Shown here: positions 21,934 through 33,900 of the stretch, piece by piece
How the letters are laid out: the number at the start of each line of letters is the position of its first letter
How positions within the stretch are numbered: position 1 is the stretch's first letter
Origin: Solea solea
Lineage: Eukaryota > Chordata > Actinopteri > Pleuronectiformes > Soleidae
Assembly: GCF_958295425.1 (NCBI RefSeq)
Contig: NC_081153.1
Coordinates: forward strand, 7,906,635-7,970,634
Direction of reading: 5' to 3'
DNA length: 64,000 bases
Notes under the pieces: generated by a model
Told to the model about the DNA's origin: nothing
The model's database searches: none
Seen by the model: the letters and a program-made list of their open reading frames with translations, nothing else
Made by a program: the position numbers and the translations under genes

Positions 21934-24900
21934 ATGGACAATCAAGACAAAAAGCAAAATGGCTACACAGATGTCCATGGCCCTGTGGCTGGCATATTTC
22001 TGGAGAAAACAAAGGAGAAGATAACCATATACCAAGCCATGAAAAAACGTCTGCTCAAACCAGGGACAGCATTAGCCCTGCTTGAAGCACAAGCTGCCAC
22101 AGTGGGCATTGTAGACCCAATAAACAACAGAATACTTCCTGTTGTAGATGCTGTCAAAGAAGGAATTGTCGGACTGGAGATGAAGGAGAAACTTCTTGGA
22201 GCAGAGAAAGCCATCAGTGGCTATGTAGACCCCTACACCAATCAAATAATATCTTTATTCCAAGCAATGCAAAAAGATTTAGTCCCAAGAGATAATGGAC
22301 TGAGGTTGCTTGAAGCACAGATTGCCACACAAGGCCTGTTTGATCCTACTGAGAAAAAGAACATTCCAGTTGAATCCGCCATTGAAAAGGGCTACTATGA
22401 GAAGGGTTTAATCAATGACAGGATGTCAGAGCTCAAAGTTTTCTACCATCCAAGTTCGCAAGAAACTCTAAACTACCAAAATCTCCTAGAGAAATGTACC
22501 ATGGAGCCCGATACAGGCCTGTTGCTCCTTCCTGTCTGCATCACCTTCAAAGGTCTGCGAAGAGGCATCTCCTCCACTGAACTCTTTGAATCGAAGATCA
22601 TTGACAAAGAAACATACGATGACCTACGAGAGGGAAAAACCACAACACAGGATGTGTTGTTGATGGAAACCGTGAAAGAATACCTGGAGGGCAAAGGCAG
22701 TATTGCAGGTATTGCTGTGCTTTCAACCAATCAGAGAATGAGCATTTACCAAGCCATGAAACAAGGAATACTGATGCCTGGAACTGCATTAGTTCTGCTG
22801 GAGGCACAAGCGTCAACTGGATTTATGATTGATCCTGTAGAAAATAAAAAGTTCACTGTGGATGAGGCCATCAAGAACAAACTTGTTGGGCCAGAATATC
22901 ATGCAAAGCTGTGTTCTGCAGAGAGAGCAGTGACTGGATACAAAGATCCATACACAGGTGAAATAATATCTTTGTTTCAAGCACTGTCCAAAGACCTTAT
23001 TGTCAGGGAGCATGGGATTCGCCTACTTGAGGCACAGATTGCTACAGGTGGAATAATAGACCCAATCAACAGTCACAGACTTCCCACTGAAGTGGCCTTT
23101 AAGAGAGGTTATTTTAATGAAGAAATGAATGATGTACTTGAAGATTCAGGGGATGACACAAAAGGGTTTTTTGACCCAAATACAGAAGATAATCTTACCT
23201 ATCTTCAACTGATGGAAAGGTGTGTCATTGATCCTGTCACTGGATTGTGTCTCCTCCCTCTCTTGAATAAAACAGACAGAGTGAACTTTAACTTCATTGA
23301 TTACCAAACTAAAATGGCCTTCAAAGAAGTGAAGGTGAACCTCACATGTGGGAAGTACATGGGAATGACAGTATCTCTGTGGGAACTGTTGATGTCAGAA
23401 TACTTTGATGAACAGCAGAGACGTGACATCATTCAGAAGTACAGAGAAGGGAAGCTTGATATCAAGATAATCATTACAACAGTTCTGGAAATCATTGAGA
23501 AGTCTGTGAAAACAACTAAAGTTGTCTTTGAAGGCATCAGAGAAAATGTCACAGCCAAACAGCTTTTGGAGGCAGACATCATCAGTGAAGAGGCCCTTGA
23601 GGATTTGAAAAAGGGAAAAAAGTCAGTGAAAGACATGATGAAAGACGAAATGGTAAATGTGTACCTACAAGGAAAAGGCAGCATTGCAGGTATTCTGCTT
23701 CCTGATTCTCGAATCATGACCATCTATCAGGCCAGACACAGAGGACTGCTGATGCCAGGGACAGCTCTGATTCTGCTGGAAGCACAGGCAGCAACAGGAT
23801 TTATTATTGACCCTATTGGAAACAGAAAGTTTTCAGTGGATGATGCTGTAAAAGCAAATATTGTGGGGCCAGATGTCTGTCAAAAGCTGCGCTCAGCAGA
23901 GAGGGCAGTCACTGGGTACAAGGATCCATATGATGGAAAAATAATCTCTCTGTTCCAAGCGATACAAAAAGACCTCATCGTAACAGACCATGGAATTCGG
24001 CTCTTGGAGGCTCAGATTGCAACTGGTGGCATTATAGATCCAGTGAACAGCCATCGGATTCCTGTCCATGTGGCCTATGAAAGGGGCTACTTCAATGAGG
24101 AAATGAATGAAATCCTGACTGATCCAAGTGATGACACCAAAGGATTTTTTGATCCCAACACACATGAGAACCTGACATACTTGCAGCTCATAGCCAGATG
24201 TGTCACCGATCCCAGTACAGGTCTTTGTCTTTTGCCACTCAAGAGCAAAGGTAGAAAAATAACCATTGATGATAATCTTCGAGAAACATTCAAAATAACA
24301 GTTACTGTCAAGTATGGCAGGTTCAAGGGCAAGCACACAACACTGTGGGATCTGATCAGTTCAGAGTATCTGTCTGAAGACAAACGACAAGAGTTTTTCA
24401 AGCTTTTCAAATCAAGAAAAATCACACTTGAGCAACTCATCATCACCATTTTAGACATCATTGAAAGTAAGGAAATAAAAAAGCAAGCCGCTCTGAACTT
24501 TAAAAGTCTCAGAGGAGAGGTCTCTGTTGTGGATCTTTTGGAGCTGGAAATTGTGGATGAAGAAACATACAACAGCTTAATCGATGGACGTTTGACAAGC
24601 ACTGCTGTGATGCAAATGGACAGAGTGCGAGACTACCTAGAGGGAAAGAGTTGCATAGCTGGGGTGCTTCTTCAACCCTCAAATAAGAAGATTAGCATCT
24701 ATGAGGCACAGAGACTTGGTATTCTTACACCTTGCACTGCCCTTTGCCTCCTTGAAGCACAAGCAGCCACAGGGTTCATTGTTGATCCTCTGAAAAACCA
24801 AAAACTTACAGTGGAACAAGCTCTCAGAGAAAAAGTATTTGGTCCCCAGGTGTATGAAAAGCTTTTGTCTGCAGAGAGGGCTGTCACCGGTTACACAGAT

Positions 24901-27900
24901 CCATACACTGGTCAAAAGATCTCACTCTTCCAAGCCTTAAAAAAGGATTTAATTGTCAAACAGCATGGCATCCGTTTACTTGAGGCCCAAATTGGTACAG
25001 GTGGCATCATTGATCCCATGAAGTGTCTTCACCTACCACTCCAGGTTGCATACAAGAAGGGATATTTTGATGCAGAGCTAAATCAAATTCTGATGGACCC
25101 AACTGATGACACAAAGGGCTTTTTTGACCCAAAAACAAAAGAAAATCTCACATACATGGAGTTGTTGGGCAGATGTGTCAAAGATAAGGAAACAGGACTG
25201 TGTCTCTTGCCACTGAATGACACACCAAATGCTACAGAAAACCCTAATATCTATACTGACACAGAGATAAAGCAAGAGTTTGAAAAGACATCTGTGAACA
25301 TATCAATGGGACGAGTAAAATCCTTTACTCTATGGGACCTGATTCACTCTAGGTACTTCACAGCAGAACAGCGGCTTGAAATCATTGAAAAATACAGAAC
25401 AAAGATGACCACCATACAGACTATAATCACTCTAGTGACTTCCACCATTGAAACTCTGGAAAAGAGTGAAACTCCCAAGATGATAATGGGAATGAGAAAG
25501 CCTGTCTCTGCACAACAACTTTTGGATTCTGAAATTATTGATGCAGACACATTCAAACAAATGAATGAAGGAAAACTAACCTTTGAAGCAATGACCCAGC
25601 GAGAATCTGTGAGAGGATTCCTGTTAGGAACAGGAAGCATTGCTGGAATCAAAGTTTATCCCTCACAGAAAGTAATGAGCATTTATGATGCAAAAAAGGA
25701 AGATCTGTTGACACCTGGCATTGCACTTCTTCTGCTGGAAGCACAAGCTGCAACAGGATGGGTAATTGATCCACTCAAAAACAAATTCTATTCTGTTGAT
25801 GAGGCAGCAAGAGAGAAATTAATTGGACTAGATATACATGAGAACCTTCTCTCGGCTGAACGTGCCGTTACTGGCTATAAAGATCCATATACTGATGCAA
25901 CAATATCCCTGTTTGAAGCACTGAATGAACAGCTGATTCAAAGAAATGATGGTATTCGTCTTCTTGAGGCACAGATAGCAACTGGGGGAATCACTGATCC
26001 AAATCTAAGTCTCAGGCTGCCTGACCGTGTTGCTATTAAAAGAGGATATCTTGATGAAGAAATGAGAACACTTCTGTTAAACCCAACTGATGATGCAAAA
26101 GGATTCCTTGACCCAAATACTAAAGAAATCCTCTCTTACCGTCAACTGATAAACAGATGTGAGAAAGAGCCAGAAACTGGGCTACTTCTTCTACCCCTGC
26201 ATACAGAGAAATCTCATGCATTCCACACAGATGAACAAATTGAGCTTGCATTCAAAAACAAAACCGCTACCATGAATGTAGGAAAGTATAAAAACAAAGA
26301 GGTCACATTGTGGGAAGTGTTGCTTTCTGAATACATATCAGAACAAAAAAGGAAGCAGCTCATACAGCAATTCAAGACCGGAACCCTGAAAATGGAGGAA
26401 ATCATTGAAATACTTACAGTTATCATTACAGAGGTATCATCCAAAGAAAAGAAGTTCAAAGGACTAAGAAAGCAGGTCTCAGCCAGTGAGTTGTATGAAT
26501 CAAAAATCATCTCAAAGGAACTTTTTACACAGATTATACAAGGTGAGGTAACAGAAGAGAATGTTACTAAAATGGAATCAATTCAAAAATACTTAGGGGC
26601 AACAAACTGTATAGCGGGGGTAAGAGTTGAATCCACAAAGAAGGTTATGAGCATCTATGAAGCAAAATCCAAAGGCCTGCTCACCCCTGGCACTTCACTT
26701 GTTCTGTTGGAAGCACAAGCTGCTACTGGTTTTGTCATTGACCCAGTGAACAACAAGAAACTTTCCGTAGAGGAAGCTGTAGCTCAAGGTGTAGTCGGCA
26801 GTGAGTGGAAAAAAAAATTGCTATCAGCAGAAAGGGCCGTCACAGGCTACAGAGATCCATACACTGGAGACACAATTTCTTTGTTCCAAGCCTTGAAAAA
26901 GGATCTCATAGTAAAGGAACATGGAATTCGGCTTCTGGAAGCCCAAATTGCAACAGGGGGCATAATTGATCCACTCCATAGCCATCGAGTGCCTGTACAG
27001 GTGGCATATGAAAGAGGTTACTTTGATGAAGAAATGAACCAGATTTTGTCTGATTCTGATGATGACACCAAGGGCTTCTTTGATCCCAACACCCAAGACA
27101 ACCTCACCTACATCCAGTTGGTAGAAAGATGTGTCATTGATCCCATCACAGACCTGAATTTACTAGTCATTGTTAAGAAAGGAGAGTTTTATTTCTTTGT
27201 TGATGAGGCTACAAAGCTCATTCTAAAATCAACAACAACAACAAGAGCAGGAGGTAAATACCAAGGGAAAACCATGTCTCTGTGGGATCTTCTTTACTCC
27301 AAATACATCACTGAGGAGAAGAGGAGAGAACTTGTGCAGCAGTACAAGTCTGGATCAATCACAATTGAAAGTTTTTTGGAAACCATCTTGACAATCATTC
27401 AACAGCAGACAGCCTCGTCCTTAACAAGTGTCACATGCCAACCACCACAAACCAAAGTTGACAGCAGCACAACCAAAACCACCATCACCACTACTACAAT
27501 CTCAGAAACAAGTCAACTTCCAAAGTTCCATGGAATCCGAAAGGATGTCACTGCAAATGAGCTCCTAGAATCCCAAATCATCACTGAGGACCTCTACAAA
27601 GGTCTTAGCGCTGGAGAAGTCACAGTGACGGAAATCAGTGAAATGGACTCGGTACAGAAGTACCTTAAGGGGACCAACAGCATTGCAGGAGTGTACCTGC
27701 AGTCCACTAAGGAGACTCTGAGTATCTATGAAGCTAAACTCAGACGCCTACTGACCCCAGGTACTTCTCTGGTTTTGTTAGAGGCCCAAGCAGCCACTGG
27801 CTTTGTCATTGACCCGGTGAAAAACAAGAAACTTTCAGTTGAGGAAGCTGCAGCTCAAGGAGTGGTTGGCAATGAGTGGAAAAACAAACTGCTCTCAGCA

Positions 27901-30900
27901 GAAAGAGCTGTTACAGGATACAGAGATCCCTACACAGACAAAACAATTTCTTTGTTCCAAGCCTTGAAAAAAGATCTCATTGTGAAAGATCATGGGATTC
28001 GTCTCCTTGAAGCACAAATTGCTACAGGAGGAATAATTGACCCAGTGCACAGTCACAGAGTTCCCGTACAAGTGGCATATGAAAGAGGTTACTTCGATGA
28101 AGAAATGAACCAAGTTTTATCTGATCCTGATGATGACACCAAGGGCTTCTTTGATCCCAACACCCAAGAGAACCTCACCTACCTCCAGCTGGTAGAGAGA
28201 TGTGTCATTGACCCTGTCACAGGCCTAAGTTTGCTCGTCATTGTGAGGAAAGGAGAGTTTTATTTCTTTGTTGATGAGGCTACAAAGCTCATTCTAAAAT
28301 CAACAACAACAACAAGAGCAGGAGGTAAATACCAAGGGAAAACCATGTCTCTGTGGGATCTTCTTTACTCCAAATACATCACTGAGGAGAAGAGGAGAGA
28401 ACTTGTGCAGCAGTACAAGTCTGGATCAATCACAATTGAACGTTTTCTGGAAATCATCCTGACAATCATTCAACAGCAGACAGCCTCGTCCTTAACAAGT
28501 GTCACATGCCAACCACCACAAACCAAAGTTGACAGCAGCACAACCAAATCCACCATCACCACTACTACCATCTCAGAAACAAGTCAACTTCCAAAGTTCC
28601 ATGGAATCCGAAAGGATGTCACTGCAAATGAGCTCCTAGAATCCCAAATCATCACTGAGGACCTCTACAAAGGTCTTAGTGCTGGAGAAGTCACAGTGAC
28701 GGAAATCAGTGAAATGGACTCGGTACAGAAGTACCTTAAGGGGACCAACAGCATTGCAGGAGTGTACCTGCAGTCCACTAAGGAGACTCTGAGTATCTAT
28801 GAAGCTAAACTCAGACGCCTACTGACCCCAGGTACTTCTCTGGTTTTGTTAGAGGCCCAAGCAGCCACTGGCTTTGTCATTGACCCGGTGAAAAACAAGA
28901 AACTTTCAGTTGAGGAAGCTGCAGCTCAAGGAGTGGTTGGCAATGAGTGGAAAAACAAACTGCTCTCAGCAGAAAGAGCTGTTACAGGATACAGAGATCC
29001 CTACACAGACAAAACAATTTCTTTGTTCCAAGCCTTGAAAAAAGATCTCATTGTGAAAGATCATGGGATTCGTCTCCTTGAAGCACAAATTGCTACAGGA
29101 GGAATAATTGACCCAGTGCACAGTCACAGAGTTCCTGTACAAGTGGCATATGAAAGAGGTTACTTCGATGAAGAAATGAACCAAGTTTTATCTGATCCTG
29201 ATGATGACACCAAGGGCTTCTTTGATCCCAACACCCAAGAGAACCTCACCTACCTCCAGCTGGTAGAGAGATGTGTCATTGACCCTGTCACAGGCCTAAG
29301 TTTGCTCGTCATTGTGAGGAAAGGAGAGTTTTATTTCTTTGTTGATGAGGCTACAAAGCTCATTCTAAAATCAACAACAACAACAAGAGCAGGAGGTAAA
29401 TACCAAGGGAAAACCATGTCTCTGTGGGATCTTCTTTACTCCAAATACATCACTGAGGAGAAGAGGAGAGAACTTGTGCAGCAGTACAAGTCTGGATCAA
29501 TCACAATTGAACGTTTTCTGGAAATCATCCTGACAATCATTCAACAGCAGACAGCCTCGTCCTTAACAAGTGTCACATGCCAACCACCACAAACCAAAGT
29601 TGACAGCAGCACAACCAAATCCACCATCACCACTACTACCATCTCAGAAACAAGTCAACTTCCAAAGTTCCATGGAATCCGAAAGGATGTCACTGCAAAT
29701 GAGCTCCTAGAATCCCAAATCATCACTGAGGACCTCTACAAAGGTCTTAGTGCTGGAGAAGTCACAGTGACGGAAATCAGTGAAATGGACTCGGTACAGA
29801 AGTACCTTAAGGGGACCAACAGCATTGCAGGAGTGTACCTGCAGTCCACTAAGGAGACTCTGAGTATCTATGAAGCTAAACTCAGACGCCTACTGACCCC
29901 AGGTACTTCTCTGGTTTTGTTAGAGGCCCAAGCAGCCACTGGCTTCGTCATTGACCCGGTGAAAAACAAGAAACTTTCAGTTGAGGAAGCTGCAGCTCAA
30001 GGAGTGGTTGGCAATGAGTGGAAAAACAAACTGCTCTCAGCAGAAAGAGCTGTTACAGGATACAGAGATCCCTACACAGACAAAACAATTTCTTTGTTCC
30101 AAGCCTTGAAAAAAGATCTCATTGTGAAAGATCATGGGATTCGTCTCCTTGAAGCACAAATTGCTACAGGAGGAATAATTGACCCAGTGCACAGTCACAG
30201 AGTTCCTGTACAAGTGGCATATGAAAGAGGTTACTTCGATGAAGAAATGAACCAAGTTTTATCTGATCCTGATGATGACACCAAGGGCTTCTTTGATCCC
30301 AACACCCAAGAGAACCTCACCTACCTCCAGCTGGTAGAGAGATGTGTCATTGACCCTGTCACAGGCCTAAGTTTGCTCGTCATTGTGAGGAAAGGAGAGT
30401 TTTATTTCTTTGTTGATGAGGCTACAAAGCTCATTCTAAAATCAACAACAACAACAAGAGCAGGAGGTAAATACCAAGGGAAAACCATGTCTCTGTGGGA
30501 TCTTCTTTACTCCAAATACATCACTGAGGAGAAGAGGAGAGAACTTGTGCAGCAGTACAAGTCTGGATCAATCACAATTGAACGTTTTCTGGAAATCATC
30601 CTGACAATCATTCAACAGCAGACAGCCTCGTCCTTAACAAGTGTCACATGCCAACCACCACAAACCAAAGTTGACAGCAGCACAACCAAATCCACCATCA
30701 CCACTACTACCATCTCAGAAACAAGTCAACTTCCAAAGTTCCATGGAATCCGAAAGGATGTCACTGCAAATGAGCTCCTAGAATCCCAAATCATCACTGA
30801 GGACCTCTACAAAGGTCTTAGTGCTGGAGAAGTCACAGTGACGGAAATCAGTGAAATGGACTCGGTACAGAAGTACCTTAAGGGGACCAACAGCATTGCC

Positions 30901-33900
30901 GGAGTGTACCTGCAGTCCACTAAGGAGACTCTGAGTATCTATGAAGCTAAACTCAGACGCCTACTGACCCCAGGTACTTCTCTGGTTTTGTTAGAGGCCC
31001 AAGCAGCAACTGGCTTTGTCATTGACCCGGTGAAAAACAAGAAACTTTCAGTTGAGGAAGCTGCAGCTCAAGGAGTGGTTGGCAATGAGTGGAAAAACAA
31101 ACTGCTCTCAGCAGAAAGAGCTGTTACAGGATACAGAGATCCCTACACAGACAAAACAATTTCTTTGTTCCAAGCCTTGAAAAAAGATCTCATTGTGAAA
31201 GATCATGGGATTCGTCTCCTTGAAGCACAAATTGCTACAGGAGGAATAATTGACCCAGTGCACAGTCACAGAGTTCCCGTACAAGTGGCATATGAAAGGG
31301 GTTACTTCGATGAAGAAATGAACCAGATTTTGTCTGATTCTGATGATGACACCAAGGGCTTCTTTGATCCCAACACTCATGAGAACCTCACCTACCTCCA
31401 GCTGGTAGAGAGATGTGTCATTGACCCTGTCACAGGCCTAAGTTTGCTCGTCATTGTAAGGAAAGGAGAGCTTTATTTCTTTGTTGATGAGGCCACAAAG
31501 CTCATTCTAAAATCTACAACAACAACAAGAGCAGGAGGTAAATACCATGGGAAAACCATGTCTCTGTGGGATCTTCTTTACTCCAAATACATCACTGAGG
31601 AGAAGAGGAGAGAACTTGTGCAGCAGTACAAGTCTGGATCAATCACAATTGAAAGTTTTTTGGAAACCATCTTGACAATCATTCAGCAGCAGACAGCCTC
31701 GTCCTTAACAAGTGTCACATGCCAACCACCACAAACCAAAGTTGACAGCAGCACAACCAAAACCACCATCACCACTACTACCATCTCAGAAACAAGTCAA
31801 CTTCCAAAGTTCCATGGAATCCGAAAGGATGTCACTGCAAATGAGCTCCTAGAATCCCAAATCATCACTGAGGACCTCTACAAAGGTCTTAGTGCTGGAG
31901 AAGTCACAGTGACGGAAATCAGTGAAATGGACTCGGTACAGAAGTACCTTAAGGGGACCAACAGCATTGCCGGAGTGTACCTGCAGTCCACTAAGGAGAC
32001 TCTGAGTATCTATGAAGCTAAACTCAGACGCCTACTGACCCCAGGTACTTCTCTGGTTTTGTTAGAGGCCCAAGCAGCCACTGGCTTTGTCATTGACCCG
32101 GTGAAAAACAAGAAACTTTCAGTTGAGGAAGCTGCAGCTCAAGGAGTGGTTGGCAATGAGTGGAAAAACAAACTGCTCTCAGCAGAAAGAGCTGTTACAG
32201 GATACAGAGATCCCTACACAGACAAAACAATTTCTTTGTTCCAAGCCTTGAAAAAAGATCTCATTGTGAAAGATCATGGGATTCGTCTCCTTGAAGCACA
32301 AATTGCTACAGGAGGAATAATTGACCCAGTGCACAGTCACAGAGTTCCCGTACAAGTGGCATATGAAAGGGGTTACTTCGATGAAGAAATGAACCAGATT
32401 TTGTCTGATTCTGATGATGACACCAAGGGCTTCTTTGATCCCAACACTCATGAGAACCTCACCTACCTCCAGCTGGTAGAGAGATGTGTCATTGACCCTG
32501 TCACAGGCCTAAGTTTGCTCGTCATTGTAAGGAAAGGAGAGCTTTATTTCTTTGTTGATGAGGCCACAAAGCTCATTCTAAAATCTACAACAACAACAAG
32601 AGCAGGAGGTAAATACCATGGGAAAACCATGTCTCTGTGGGATCTTCTTTACTCCAAATACATCACTGAGGAGAAGAGGAGAGAACTTGTGCAGCAGTAC
32701 AAGTCTGGATCAATCACAATTGAAAGTTTTTTGGAAACCATCTTGACAATCATTCAGCAGCAGACAGCCTCGTCCTTAACAAGTGTCACATGCCAACCAC
32801 CACAAACCAAAGTTGACAGCAGCACAACCAAAACCACCATCACCACTACTACCATCTCAGAAACAAGTCAACTTCCAAAGTTCCATGGAATCCGAAAGGA
32901 TGTCACTGCAAATGAGCTCCTAGAATCCCAAATCATCACTGAGGACCTCTACAAAGGTCTTAGTGCTGGAGAAGTCACAGTGACGGAAATCAGTGAAATG
33001 GACTCGGTACAGAAGTACCTTAAGGGGACCAACAGCATTGCAGGAGTGTACCTGCAGTCCACTAAGGAGACTCTGAGTATCTATGAAGCTAAACTCAGAC
33101 GCCTACTGACCCCAGGTACTTCTCTGGTTTTGTTAGAGGCCCAAGCAGCCACTGGCTTCGTCATTGACCCGGTGAAAAACAAGAAACTTTCAGTTGAGGA
33201 AGCTGCAGCTCAAGGAGTGGTTGGCAATGAGTGGAAAAACAAACTGCTCTCAGCAGAAAGAGCTGTTACAGGATACAGAGATCCCTACACAGACAAAACA
33301 ATTTCTTTGTTCCAAGCCTTGAAAAAAGATCTCATTGTGAAAGATCATGGGATTCGTCTCCTTGAAGCACAAATTGCTACAGGAGGAATAATTGACCCAG
33401 TGCACAGTCACAGAGTTCCCGTACAAGTGGCATATGAAAGAGGTTACTTCGATGAAGAAATGAACCAAGTTTTATCTGATCCTGATGATGACACCAAGGG
33501 CTTCTTTGATCCCAACACCCAAGAGAACCTCACCTACCTCCAGCTGGTAGAGAGATGTGTCATTGACCCTGTCACAGGCCTAAGTTTGCTCGTCATTGTG
33601 AGGAAAGGAGAGTTTTATTTCTTTGTTGATGAGGCTACAAAGCTCATTCTAAAATCAACAACAACAACAAGAGCAGGAGGTAAATACCAAGGGAAAACCA
33701 TGTCTCTGTGGGATCTTCTTTACTCCAAATACATCACTGAGGAGAAGAGGAGAGAACTTGTGCAGCAGTACAAGTCTGGATCAATCACAATTGAACGTTT
33801 TCTGGAAATCATCCTGACAATCATTCAACAGCAGACAGCCTCGTCCTTAACAAGTGTCACATGCCAACCACCACAAACCAAAGTTGACAGCAGCACAACC

